Notes: generated by a model not told the origin, from the letters alone. A DNA stretch of 64,000 nt from Tridacna crocea (GCA_943736015.1 OX031066.1:11908245-11972244); one strand, 5' to 3'; shown: positions 1 through 8,632, counted from the first letter of the stretch. Numbers and translations: made by a program.

Positions 1-282
1 ACCATGTATATGGTAAGAATGGGTGGCTGATGCACCATAGCAGACAGGTTGAAACTTCGAAGAATAGGACATGTGCAGACAAAGTTCTTTGTCATATTTA
101 CATAAAGCTACACATACCAATTGACCTTAGGAGAGAGCGATATACATGTACCTTAACACCTCACCAATATTACGAGCTTTATTTTAAGTTTTATTGATGA
201 TTTCCTGCATAAAACAGGATTTTAAATAGCAACATTGCTCTCTACCTTGCAGTATTTCAGTATGTCATGGCAATTAAGCTTA
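1..282. other. No feature recognised
   Basis: AT-rich sequence upstream of the first repeat. No exon-like peptide, palindrome or repeat shared with the rest of the window was seen. It is probably intron of the Ig gene that follows, because the first exon seen begins mid-domain. Confidence 0.4.
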
Positions 283-470
283 AACCAGATGACAAATTTT
301 CATTTTAGACTTGTTCAGATCGAAAGCTGAAATTATGATAGTTATCTTTCAAAGAGCAGAAAACTTGTGGTAAAATAGGAAATGCTGGTAAACAGTAATT
401 TCTCCTTTCTCCAGAATGGTTTCAAAACCCTGCTTTCTCGGTGTCAGTAAAATTAAGAATCGTTTGTTAA
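283..470 (+). mobile_element. Decayed TTAA-palindrome element
   Basis: A degenerate copy. The long arm (GACAAATTTTCATTTTAGAC) and core (GGAAATGCTGGTAAACAG) are recognisable but diverged. Its right TTAA (467-470) is also the left TTAA of the next copy. Confidence 0.5.
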
Positions 471-655
471 CTCTTTACCAAACGACAAAATTTTAGACAA
501 ATTGAAAACATTTGCAGATGACAAAATACATGTAAACATAACTAAAAAAATTGACATTTGTTTTCAGCAAGGTAGAAAACATTGTAGGAAAAGGAGAAAA
601 TGCTGGTTACCACTATGTTTTCAAAAGGCTTCTATCTCAGGGTCGTAAAAACCTG
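467..655 (+). mobile_element. TTAA-palindrome element, core half lost
   Basis: Begins TTAACTCTTTACCAAACGAC with the long arm reading into AGGAGAAAATGCTGGTTACC. The right half of the core palindrome is then missing and the sequence resumes at TATGTTTTCAAAAGGC. The end runs up to the intron polypyrimidine tract just before the exon at 674, so the terminal repeat is absent. Confidence 0.7.
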
Positions 656-673
656 TTCTGCCTTTCATTACAG

Positions 674-799
674 ATCTGGGCATTACAACAGAAGAGTTAT
701 CAGTAATAAATGCAACGCGGCATGCAGACGACAAATATATTTGTTTGGCAGAAAACAACTACGGATCTGTCGAGAGAGAAATAAGCCTTGACGTGCATT
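674..799 (+). CDS. Ig-superfamily gene, exon a (end of an Ig domain)
   Basis: Internal coding exon. It follows a good acceptor (CCTTTCATTACAG) and ends at donor GTAAGT. It reads in frame from base 676 as LGITTEELSVINATRHADD, then KYICLAENNYGSVE. The D-x-x-Y-x-C-x-A-x-N-x-x-G pattern is the F-strand and G-strand signature of a cell-adhesion-type Ig domain, holding the second disulphide Cys. Two bases precede the first full codon and one follows the last, so the exon is phase 1 at both ends, as is usual for Ig domain boundaries. NAT is a possible N-glycosylation site. The start of this domain must lie upstream, outside the window or in an unseen exon. Family resemblance is to lachesin/IgLON-like and related neural adhesion proteins. 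The exact orthologue cannot be named from this fragment. Confidence 0.75.
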
Positions 800-821
800 G
801 TAAGTATATGAGCCATACTTT

Positions 822-913
822 GTGAAAAGGGGGCTTAAGGCATCTGTGAAAAGTATCAGCCCAGGTCAGCCTGTGTAGACCGTGAAGGCTGAGCTGGGCA
901 AATAATTTTCGCT
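822..913. repeat. GCCTGCGCAGGC-type palindromic repeat, partial
   Basis: Contains GTGAAAAGGGGGCTTAAGGC, then CCCAGGTCAGCCTGTGTAGA and an imperfect reverse complement (AAGGCTGAGCTGGGC). It matches the family best seen at 50600-50820. Confidence 0.6.
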
Positions 914-918
914 ATTGA

Positions 919-1145
919 TTAACCCTTTACTCCATAGTTACCCATTTCTAAGCATTGCTTGTAGGAGCCTTTGGAAAACATTGTGGCAAAAGGTGAAATT
1001 GCTCGTGACGAGCGATTTCACCTTTTGCCACATTGTTTACTATGCTATCAAAAGGTGTCATACACATAAGAAACAGTTTTATCTTTGCTGTTATTTAGGG
1101 TCAATTGGAGATACAATAGAAATGCCTTATGGGGTAAAGGGTTAA
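919..1145. mobile_element. TTAA-palindrome element, alternative core (GCTCG type)
   Basis: Has TTAA at both ends and CCCTTTAC/GTAAAGGG terminal bases. The core reads GGTGAAATTGCTCGTGACGA with its mirror, in place of the usual GAAAATGCTGGTAACCAGC. The arms also differ from the main family (TCCATAGTTACCCATTTC, CTTATGGGGTAAAGGG). Confidence 0.75.
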
Positions 1146-1775
1146 TGTTATGTATGCCAAGGACCTGTGTACCTCAGGATTCAGTAAGTTGTTATACAAA
1201 ACAGATTTTAGAATAGGCTCATATGAATTACATGTATACTATAGGTAATTAGACAAAAACTTCATCTTTCTCTAAATCAAATATTGTGTAATTGAAAATT
1301 AAGTTCTTCAGCTGTAATGGTTTCTTAGGTGGTCTTCATACGACATAAAAAAGGTATTTTGCAGGAGGAAGGAGTTAAACCTGTTACCATAGCAACAGAT
1401 GCACCCATTAAAAGGCCTCATTGCTTGGACTTATTTTGATACACCCAAAACAGATTGTGTTTAAAGATATTCTTAAAAAATTGGGCAAGTGCTCATGTGA
1501 AGTAATTTGTCAATTTCTTATGTCTTCTAACTTATTCATGAAAAAAAGAAACAAAAAAGGAATGCATGACATTCCCGTGCAAAATCAAAAATGGTAATGG
1601 GTCTCAATGTACAATTATATTGAAGTTGTAAGTTTTGCACTTGGATTTGCTTGTGCCCATGCTCTAAACTTTACAGGGAAAGAACAATACATTTATGATA
1701 TAATCAAAGTTTTACAGGGTGAAATTATAAAGAAAAAAAGTCAATGTAGTTCTTCTGTTTTTGTCATTGTATCAG
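1146..1775. other. Intron of the Ig gene, no repeat recognised
   Basis: AT-rich intronic sequence between exons a and b. An open frame runs through the end of it into exon b but has no Ig-like content before base 1776. Confidence 0.5.
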
Positions 1776-1927
1776 TTCCTCCGGAAGTGATGTTGTTTGA
1801 AAAGGAAGCAGAAGTGAATGTCGGTGAAGAAGTAGTAATGGCATGTATTGTCCAGTCATCTCCCTTTGAAGACGCATTTTGGACGAATAAGAAAGGAGAG
1901 CGTTTGGCAACTAACTTTAAACACATT
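1776..1927 (+). CDS. Ig-superfamily gene, exon b (first half of an Ig domain)
   Basis: The acceptor (TGTCATTGTATCAG) is followed by two bases that complete the phase-1 codon left by exon a, so the junction reads ...LDVHF-PPEVMLF. The PP-x-V linker is the usual start of the next Ig domain. VNVGEEVVMACIV carries the B-strand Cys and DAFWTNKKG the C-strand Trp. The exon ends at ATT before the donor GTAAGTGTC, in phase 0. The reading frame remains open into the intron to 2020, but domain content stops at the donor. It encodes an extracellular domain that continues in exon c. Confidence 0.8.
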
Positions 1928-2230
1928 GTAAGTGTCTTTACAAGTGAAAGGCGTCATGTAGTCATCAATACTAAACTTATTTTGTTTTCCGACGTCCATG
2001 GATTATGGTCCTTTTTCTGACAAACTATAACAAGTAAATTTTAACTTTTTTATGCATTTTGATGCCAAGAACAACAGTATTCTTGATGGCTGCCCAGTGC
2101 ACCTGTCTATGAATAATGACTATTCACTTTCAGCACTACACTCTATACTTAGGAAGCCACCGGCTTCTCTCTAGTGCACATCAGGCCATCATAATGTACC
2201 ATATTGAGAAAACAATTGAAAGATAATGTA

Positions 2231-2459
2231 ATAACCCTTTCCCAAACAATCCCTGGTTTTTACGGGTCTAGAATAGTAGCCTTTTGAAAACATCGTGGGA
2301 AAAGGAGAAAATGCTGGTAACCAGCATTTTCTCCTTTTCCCACAATGTTTTCTACCCTATAATAGACAGATATCATCTTTTCAGCAAGAGTTGAATTATC
2401 GTGTGCAAACGCTTTCAATTTAGTCTAGTCCAAAAGTTTTTTGTTTGGGAAAGGGTTAA
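2231..2459 (-). mobile_element. TTAA-palindrome element
   Basis: Complete copy with the short arm first. The left end is mutated to ATAACCCTTT; the right end is AAAGGGTTAA. The core palindrome is intact around 2314. Terminal bases are CCCTTTCCCAAAC rather than CCCTTTACCAAAC, marking a sub-type shared with the copies at 16717 and 46154. Confidence 0.85.
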
Positions 2460-2556
2460 AGAACTGCAATTTGCTGTTATTCAAAGTTTCATAAAGAAAA
2501 TTACTCCAATAGAACCTAGACTACTAAGCCCGACTCATTGACATTTTGCCCCGAAG

Positions 2557-2592
2557 TGTAGCTCAAGATCAGACTGCACACAGTCTGATCAG
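2557..2592. repeat. GATCAGACTGCAC hairpin repeat, short copy
   Basis: GCTCAAGATCAGACTGCACA is followed directly by CAGTCTGATC. This is the small hairpin family with a shortened loop. Confidence 0.6.
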
Positions 2593-2664
2593 AAGATATT
2601 TCTCTGAAAAAATATTTTCAAAGTAACATTATTTTGGTTTCTACTATTGGCCTGAAAAGTTTAT

Positions 2665-2893
2665 TTAACCCATTACCACACAAGAAAAATTTAGACTGGT
2701 CCAAATTAAAAGCATTTGCAGACGACAAAATAAAGGTGACTGAAAAATTGAAATTTGTTCTGGGAAGAGTAGAAAACACTGTTGGAAAAGGAGAAAATGC
2801 TGATTACCAGCATTTTCTCCTTTTCCCATAGTGTTTTCAAAAGGCTTCTTTCTCATGGGCGTCAAAAGTAGGGATTGTGTGGTAATGGGTTAA
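2665..2893 (+). mobile_element. TTAA-palindrome element
   Basis: Complete, with TTAACCCATTACCACAC at the left and its mirror GTGTGGTAATGGGTTAA at the right. This is the ATTACCACAC end sub-type. The right TTAA is shared with the next copy. Confidence 0.9.
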
Positions 2894-3117
2894 ACCTTTT
2901 CCAAACAGTCCTGGTTTTCACAACCCAGAGGTAGAAGCTTTCTGAAAATATTGTGGGAAAAGGAGAAAATGCTGGTAACCAGTATTTTCTCCTTTTCCCA
3001 CAATATTTTCTACTTCTCTGATGCCAAGTTTCAATTTTCGAGTCACATTTATTTTGTTGTCTGCAAATGCTATCAATCTTGACAAGTCTAAGATTTGTCA
3101 TTTGGTAAAGAGTAAAG
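2890..3117 (-). mobile_element. TTAA-palindrome element abutting the previous one
   Basis: Starts in the same TTAA (2890-2893) that ends the preceding copy. The core has one mismatch (CCAGTATTTTC). The right end has decayed to GGTAAAGAGTAAAG. It ends about 50 bp before exon c, so much of this intron 3' region is transposon. Confidence 0.85.
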
Positions 3118-3164
3118 CTTATACACATACTCTGGTATGTACACACAACGTCTGTGTTTTAAAG

Positions 3165-3312
3165 GTAGTCATAGAGAAAGAGCCTGTATATCCAGTTCGA
3201 TACATGACCTTGACCTTACGGCCGGACAGCTGGGATTCCGACGATTATGGTTCCTTCTCATGTAATGTTAGCAATGGTACAGTCACAGAAGCCAAACAGT
3301 TTATATTGAAAA
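3165..3312 (+). CDS. Ig-superfamily gene, exon c (second half of the Ig domain)
   Basis: The acceptor is TGTGTTTTAAAG and the phase is 0, matching the end of exon b. It reads VVIEKEPVYPVRYMTLTLRP, then SDDYGSFSCNVSNGTVTEAK. D-x-x-Y-x-x-x-C completes the domain begun in exon b and supplies the second disulphide Cys. NVS and NGT are two possible N-glycosylation sites. It ends TTGAAAA before donor GTGAGTAT, leaving phase 1 for the next exon. The donor and about 27 bases of intron after it are repeated at 3429-3460 (see finding). With exons a and b this gives one complete C-terminal Ig domain and part of the one before. Confidence 0.8.
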
Positions 3313-3470
3313 GTGAGTATAAAAGACTTGAACCATTGCAATCTAGTAGCTTCGTCAGTAGCGTACAGGACTTGAAAACATTGGATCCCTGGTTCGATCT
3401 CTGCCTCAGCCAATTTTTTTCCAAGGTCTGAAAAGTGAGTATAAAAGACTTGAACTGTTGCAATCCAAGT
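3307..3470 (+). repeat. Direct duplication spanning the exon c splice donor
   Basis: TGAAAAGTGAGTATAAAAGA and the following ~20 bases occur at 3308 and again at 3430. Between them lies a diverged copy of the SINE head that starts at about 3474 (TCAGTAGCGTACAGGACTTG versus TCGGTAGCATACAGGACTTG). The period is about 122 bp. Confidence 0.75.
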
Positions 3471-3473
3471 AGC

Positions 3474-3730
3474 CAGGCCCTAGTAGCTCAGTCGGTAGCA
3501 TACAGGACTTGATAACATTGGATTGCTAATTCGATTGGCCAGGTTTGTCCAAGGTCTGATAATAGTTATTGCGACAGGATTTATTCTTCTCTCAGCACTG
3601 ACCATCGTTTCAACGATGGTTGTGTGGGAGAGCAGCCAGTGGCTCGGAAATAGTATTGTGCAGAGTACTGGTAACAGAAACTCCAGAAAAGCATGGATAG
3701 GTGCACTGGCTGCCAAGATATAACTGAAAT
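3474..3730 (+). mobile_element. tRNA-derived SINE
   Basis: The head TAGTAGCTCAGTCGGTAGCA resembles a tRNA A box, with a degenerate B-box-like GCTAATTCGATTGG. The body (ATTGCGACAGGATTTATTC, GTGGGAGAGCAGCCAGTGGC, GTGCACTGGCTGCCAAGATA) is shared with copies at 11250-11545, 30811-31075, 36930-37090 and 57060-57160. It may belong to one of the widespread molluscan SINE groups, but no name is assigned. Confidence 0.75.
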
Positions 3731-3852
3731 AAACACCATACAAACTAATATCAAAGCAATCCATGTACCTATTATAACATATAATATTTAGAAAGTAGAG
3801 AGCAACCCTGATATTACAAGAGAATGGATATCCTACTATGAACTCTATCAAA

Positions 3853-4069
3853 GTCTTTACCACAATCCTGATTTTTAACGACCCTGAAGAAAAAGGCCTT
3901 TGAAAATACTGTTGGAAAAGGAGAAACTGCTGGTACCCAGCATTTTCTCCTTTTCCCATGATGTTTTCTGCTTAATCAAAGACAAGATTCATTATTTAAA
4001 CCAGACTGATGTTGTTGTCTGTAAATGCTTTCAACTTGGACAAGTCTGATATCTTTGCATTTGGGCAAC
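3853..4069 (-). mobile_element. TTAA-palindrome element, ends decayed
   Basis: The short arm with CTTTACCACAATCCTGATTT comes first and the core has two mismatches. It runs directly into the next copy with no spacer, and the former TTAA between them reads CAAC. Confidence 0.75.
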
Positions 4070-4285
4070 CGTTTACCAAACAATCCCTGGTTTTTACAAT
4101 CCTGAGATAGAAGCCTTTTGAAAACATAATTGGAAAAGGAGAAAATGCTGATGACCAGCATTTTCTCCTTTTCCCACAGTGTTTTCAATTTGCTGGAAAC
4201 AAATTCCAATTTTTCAGTTATGTTTATTTTGAAGTCTGCAGGTGCTTGGATCAGTGTAAAATTTGGTTGTTTGGTAAAGAGTTAA
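4066..4285 (-). mobile_element. TTAA-palindrome element
   Basis: Head-to-tail with the previous copy, in the same orientation. The core is intact apart from GATGACC at the centre. The right end is GGTAAAGAGTTAA. Confidence 0.8.
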
Positions 4286-4489
4286 GAGATGAGCAGAATT
4301 GCTGATGTACAAATGATTATGGTCCATACTAGTCAATACCCCAGTTTCAAGACTGATAAGATACTGATTGAGTAAGAAAGGGTAGTTCTAATTTCATGTA
4401 TCAGCTTAAAGTGTAACATGTAGAATTTTTTGTTTGTATGGCATTTAATGCTCTTTTAAACTCTTAAGCTGATAAGCGCAACTCACTGG

Positions 4490-4705
4490 CCTGTTTTGGA
4501 CAGCGTAGATCAAGATCAGACTGCACATTCTGTGCATTCTGATCTTTGATCTATGCTGTTGGATAAGATGATATCTTTCCTATAAAATAACTTAAAATAC
4601 GCTGTTTTGGACAGTGTAGATCAAGATCAGACTGCACATTCTGTGCTGTCTGATCTTGGATCTATGCTGTTGGATAGGATAATATCTTTTCTACAAAAAT
4701 TACTT
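4490..4705. repeat. Two tandem GATCAGACTGCAC hairpin repeats
   Basis: Two units with a period of about 112 bp, each with TAGATCAAGATCAGACTGCA, a short ATTCTG loop, and CTGATCTTGGATCTATGCTG. The flanks CTGTTTTGGACAG and GGATAAGATGATATCTTT repeat as well, so the mobile or duplicated unit is longer than the hairpin alone. Confidence 0.7.
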
Positions 4706-4801
4706 GAAATAAAAAATAAATAAATAAACTTTGAGTTTTAAATATCCCCTTGAAAATTTCAATTCTTTTTTTTTTTAAGCAGAATAACGTTTAACATTTA
4801 T

Positions 4802-5030
4802 TTAACCCTTTTCCACACAACAACATTTTAGACATGTCAGAATTGAAAGCATTTACTGATGACAGTTCCAATGTGGCTCATATTAAATGATTTTTCTTTG
4901 ATAAGGTAGAAAACATTGTGGGAGAAGGAGAAAATGCTGGTAACCAGCATTTTCTCCTTTTCCCACAATGTTATTGAAAGCCTTTCATTTCAGGGGCATT
5001 AAAAGTCGTCCTTGTGTGGTAAAGGTTTAA
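4802..5030 (+). mobile_element. TTAA-palindrome element
   Basis: Complete with TTAA at both ends and CCCTTTTCCACAC terminal bases. The long arm is diverged (GACAGTTCCAATGTGGCTCA), a variant shared with the copy at 34083. Confidence 0.85.
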
Positions 5031-5177
5031 TGTTGAAAATTAGTAACACCATACTTTCACACTGTGTACATTGAAGACCAGGCTGTACTTTTGGAGCTGT
5101 TTGATATTTAGGTACTGTACTGCCCAAACTTGCCCAATTCATTCTGAAAACCAATAATTTCTAATTATATGTTTCAG

Positions 5178-5233
5178 AACCACCCAAGGTTAATGACTCA
5201 GATGAAACAGTGTTCAAGTATGACGTACGGTAA
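5178..5233 (+). CDS. Possible alternative terminal exon of the Ig gene
   Basis: A good acceptor (TAATTATATGTTTCAG) is followed by two bases and then PPKVNDSDETVFKYDVR and TAA at 5231. The phase-1 entry matches the donor of exon c, and a PP-x-V start is what normally follows an Ig domain. Read to the stop it would give a short hydrophilic tail and a secreted product. The alternative is splicing out at CG|GTAACA (phase 2) or another internal GT, but none of these joins in frame to the hydrophobic exon at 6975. Evidence is limited to the splice signal, phase and the PPKV motif. Confidence 0.4.
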
Positions 5234-5400
5234 CAGAAAATACCTACAATGTTTAGATCTATTTACAGCATTGAAATAACAAATTGTGCAGGTAACGGTA
5301 AAGAAGTGTACAAGTGGTTGAATTCGGAACCTCTTTGAGATAAGACTCGTCCGTCCATTTATGTACCGTATACATGTAGTAAAAGTCTACAGTTTTTACC

Positions 5401-5603
5401 ATTTACCACTTTATGCCGACTTTTAAATACCCTTGGAAAGAATCCTTTTGAAAACATGTTGGGAAAAGGAAAAATTTCTGGTAACCAGCATTTTCTCTTT
5501 TTTCCTATTAAAAAATGATTGCATCATTATAGCCTTACTGAAATTGTCATCTGTAAATCCTTTGAGTTTGGATATGGCTAAAATTTTGTTTGGTAGAAGA
5601 TGA
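5401..5603 (-). mobile_element. TTAA-palindrome element, decayed
   Basis: The core keeps CTGGTAACCAGCATTTTCTC but the left flank reads GGGAAAAGGAAAAATTT. The terminal repeats are eroded on both sides (ACCACTTTATG, GTTTGGTAGAAGATG). Confidence 0.6.
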
Positions 5604-5654
5604 AAGGATATAAAAGGGGAAAAAACAGTTTGTAAATCTCCATACACTAGTGGA

Positions 5655-5742
5655 GGCATTTGAGATTATTGTGGGAAAATGGGTGAATGCTGGTAACCAG
5701 CATTTTCCTCCTTTTTTTCCCTCTTATGTTTTCTACCCATGG
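5655..5742. mobile_element. TTAA-palindrome element, core only
   Basis: Only the central part remains: GATTATTGTGGGAAAATGGG, ATGCTGGTAACCAGCATTTT and ATGTTTTCTACCC. Confidence 0.55.
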
Positions 5743-5754
5743 GAATGGAAGATT

Positions 5755-6237
5755 AATTAGCTACACTGGCCGAAGGCCAGCGAGCTATTGTCATGGCGTT
5801 GTGTCCGTCCATCCGTTCATCTGTTCGTCCATGCGTACGTCCGTAAACTTTTTCTTTAAAAAACTTCTCCTCAGAAACTACGGACTGGATTTTTACCAAA
5901 TTTCACAGGAATGTTCCCTAGGTGGTCGTCTTTCAAATTCCTTCAAATAATAGTGTTCCGTGAATAATTCTGGTTGCCATGGCAACCAAAGTAAAAAACC
6001 TTTAAAAATCTTCTCCTCCCAAACCGCATATTGGATAGCATTATCATTTTGCTGGAATGATCCTTAGATAGAGGTCTACAGAATTCCTTAATAAAAAAAA
6101 GATCCGTCAAAAAATATGGCTTTTATGAGAGACTCATTTTCCTTTTATGGTATAAAGTAAAATCTTTGAAAAATTTCTTCTCTCAAACGATTCATTGGAT
6201 ATCATTGTTGTATTGCAGGTTGGTTCCTATGGTTGTA
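5755..6237. repeat. Unclassified dispersed repeat with GTCCGTCC start
   Basis: Begins near GCGAGCTATTGTCATGGCGT and a run of CCGTCC-like triplets, then AT-rich sequence with three loosely similar blocks (CTTCTCCTCAGAAACTACGG, CTTCTCCTCCCAAACCGCAT, TTCTTCTCTCAAACGATTCA). The same start, GCTTATGTCATGGCG...GTCCGTCCGTCC, recurs at 63715. It has no coding sequence and its class is unknown. Confidence 0.5.
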
Positions 6238-6238
6238 A

Positions 6239-6463
6239 GTCTTTACCATACAATCCTGACTTTTAACAACCGTGAAGAAGAAGTCTTTGGAAAACACTCT
6301 TGGAAAAGGAGAAAATGCTGGTAATCAGCATTTTCTCCTTTTCCCTCAGTGTTTTCTACTCTATCAAAGAGAGAAATCATCATTTCATCAATTTTCAATA
6401 TGTTGTCTGCAAATGCTTCCAGTTTGGTCACATCCAAAATTTTGTTGTTTGGTAAAGTGTTAA
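6239..6463 (-). mobile_element. TTAA-palindrome element
   Basis: Near-complete. The left end reads CTTTACCATACAATCC with its TTAA lost. The right end is GGTAAAGTGTTAA. The core differs from its mirror at one site (GTAATCAGC). Confidence 0.8.
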
Positions 6464-6721
6464 AGATGGTTGCTTTACATAATCTATAATCCTTTTCATA
6501 TAAAACAAGAGAACCTCTGCACTTTGATTAGTTCTGGTAAAGGTTTGTTGACCTACTGGTGACCTAGTACAAAGAGGGACAGGGATTTACAGTTGTGAAC
6601 TTGTGATAAGGCATTTTGTTATCCAATCAAACTGATCCTGCAGATTCAATAAAACAATTGCCACAATACATATTTTCTATATTTTGATGTTTCCCCACCC
6701 AAAATCGTTTGTAACAAGACC

Positions 6722-6955
6722 TTCTTTAACTATAACCAGAAGACAAAATTTTTACAACTGGTCATAATTGAAAGATGTTGCAGTCAACATAATAAATCTT
6801 CAAATTAGTATAACTTGTATCAAAAAGGGTAGAAATTATTGTGTAAAACTAAGAAAATGCAGGTTACTGTTATTTTCTTCTTTTCTCACAATGTTTTTCA
6901 TAGCTTTTTTTCTTTAGTGACCTAAAATGCAGGAATGAATGGTAATTGTTAAAAA
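6722..6955 (+). mobile_element. TTAA-palindrome element, strongly decayed
   Basis: Arm motifs (AGACAAAATTTTTACAACTG) and a mutated core (AAGAAAATGCAGGTTACTGT) identify it. It is one of the oldest-looking copies. Confidence 0.45.
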
Positions 6956-6974
6956 CTAATCTTCACCGTTACAG

Positions 6975-7054
6975 AAAAATCAGGCCTGTGGAGCGATACA
7001 GGCGCTCAAGTGCTTCTAGTTTTAGTTTTTAGCCTCATCCAGGTTGTTACATAG
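6975..7054 (+). CDS. Ig-superfamily gene, candidate terminal exon (GPI-anchor-like tail)
   Basis: The acceptor is TCTTCACCGTTACAG. After two bases the frame reads K, then SGLWSDTGAQVLLVLVFSLI and QVVT before TAG at 7052-7054. The phase-1 entry matches the donor of exon c, so exon c to this exon is an in-frame junction. A small-residue stretch (SG...SDTG) followed by a short run of about 13 hydrophobic residues at the very C-terminus is the layout of a GPI-attachment signal. It is too short for a comfortable transmembrane helix. A GPI-anchored Ig adhesion protein would fit the lachesin/IgLON type. The stop codon falls on the first bases of a neighbouring palindromic repeat, so this end may have been altered by insertion. 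Confidence 0.55.
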
Positions 7055-7244
7055 CCTGCAACACGGGAAAAGGGACATTCAGACATTTGCATAAATTGTC
7101 ATCTTATATCAGCCTGCACAGTTCTCGCTGGCTAATTAGAGACAACATTTTATGACTACATTAGATTTTGTCCTGCAGCAGGCTTGTACTGCGCAGGCTG
7201 GTCCGAGATGACATTTTATGGAAAATGTCTGGATGCCCCTTTTA
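7054..7244. repeat. GCCTGCGCAGGC-type palindromic element, decayed
   Basis: Terminal GCCTGCAACACGGGAAAAGG and sub-terminal CATTTGCATAAATTGTCATC face GATGACATTTTATGG near the right end. It is a diverged relative of the complete element at 16100-16361. Confidence 0.6.
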
Positions 7245-7545
7245 ACATGTTGCTGGCTTTATACAATTGCTTTCAATTGACAAGCTTGAAATTTCTGTCA
7301 TTTTTTAGAGAGTTAAGCAAACAAATGAACAGTTTTAGGTATGTATGGTATATGACACTACATGGTTTACATGCAAGTATGTGTGTTCAACTCTGAATTT
7401 GGAAACGTAACATATTAGCCATTTTACCATTTCTAGTTAGGCTACAAGGAATTGCAGCCACAAGTGTCATACTAGTATTTGGTGTTTTTTTTTTCATACC
7501 TGGTCAATTTTGTGCAATACTTTTACATCTTGATTTTTATTTTCT
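7245..7545. other. No feature recognised
   Basis: AT-rich sequence beyond the Ig gene terminal exon. It contains no AATAAA in a convincing position and no shared repeat. Where the transcript ends is not visible. Confidence 0.35.
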
Positions 7546-7547
7546 GC

Positions 7548-7757
7548 TTTTAACTCTATACCATACAGTCCCGAGTTTTAACGACCCTGAAAGAAAATGC
7601 TTTTGAAAACAATGTGTGAAAAGGAGAAAAAACTAGTGACTAACTTTTTGTCCTTGATGCACAATTTTTTCTAGCCTATCAAGTACAGAAATCATCAATT
7701 TAGCTACATTTAATTTGTCATCTACAAATACTTTTAATTTTTCATATGGTATCTAGA
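7548..7757 (-). mobile_element. TTAA-palindrome element, decayed
   Basis: The left arm is clear (CTATACCATACAGTCCCGAG, GACCCTGAAAGAAAATGC). The core is destroyed (AAAAACTAGTGACTAACTTT) but the right arm is still traceable to GTCATCTACAAATAC. Confidence 0.5.
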
Positions 7758-7978
7758 GCTTAAACCCATTGCTGTTCAATCAACACTTTTGATGTTACAG
7801 TTACAAAACAGTGTTTTTAAAATGGAAGCATTGTGAGGGAAGGGGCAACTTGACATGAAATATAAGGTCCTTTGTGAAACAGTGTTAATCATGTACATGT
7901 GCATGTACTTTTGTAAAGATTTTTTACCTCCCTACCAATTTTGCGGCATGTTTCTTGGCCTACATACATGTATATAGA

Positions 7979-8632
7979 CCTTTACCAAGCAATCTCATGT
8001 TTTGACGACTCTGAGGAAGAGACCTGAAGAAATCATTATGGGAAAAGGAGAACTGGGTCCGTATTCTTAAACTATTCTTAAGAACATTCTTTGTCTTACT
8101 GTAGGCCTCTGAAATTCATTGGTCTATAAAGGGATAAAGAAATTTTCATTATCGGACACTGTTACCATAAATAGCACACTGGGAATTCCGTCTTTATTGT
8201 ATATAATAAGACTTTATAAGTACATTACAGAGGGTATCCTCAATGCACTATTTATAGTAACAGTATTGATGAAAGTTTGTAAATATATTCAGTGATACAC
8301 AGGCGATGCACCAAAGTGCTGTGAATGTTTAATGATCGACAAAGGACAATTTTAGTGTTCTTTGATAGACCATTAGAGCTTCAAAGGCCTATGATCTTGC
8401 TCTTCAAGATTTTCTGTGAAAGCAACAGAACATCAGAAGTTTTTTTACTTTCACATTGACAAATCTGAAGAATAAGACTAGAAATGGTTAGTGACTACGG
8501 ACCCTAGTAATCGGCATTTTCCCACCATGATTTCTAACCTTTGAAGGACGATTTCCTGCAAGTTGAGCCATATTGAATATGTTATTTGCTTTGGGTTTGG
8601 ATGGGTATAGAATTTTGCCCTCTTGTAAATAG
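7979..8632 (-). mobile_element. TTAA-palindrome element split by another insertion
   Basis: The left half is 7979-8053 (CCTTTACCAAGCAATCTCAT ... GGGAAAAGGAGAACT). The right half resumes near 8506 (GTAATCGGCATTTTCCCACC) and runs to about 8632. The break falls inside the core palindrome. The intervening sequence is a separate element. Confidence 0.6.
8054..8505. mobile_element. Nested ~450-bp element with GGGTCCGTA inverted ends
   Basis: GGGTCCGTATTCTTAAACTA at the left is mirrored at the right by TTAGTGACTACGGACCC. It interrupts a TTAA-palindrome copy. Internal sequence includes CATTCTTTGTCTTA, similar to 30080-30105, which also begins inside a broken palindrome. It has no coding capacity and its class is unknown. 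Confidence 0.5.

Noticed and set aside
3523-3723. Hydrophobic open frame (GLIIVIATGFILLSALTIVS), membrane-protein-like
   Set aside because: It lies wholly within the SINE body; the same text in other copies is not open.
5178-6976. Joining exon 5178 to exon 6975 as consecutive exons
   Set aside because: No GT in the 5178 exon leaves phase 1 before its stop, so the hydrophobic frame of 6975 cannot follow it. They are better treated as alternatives.
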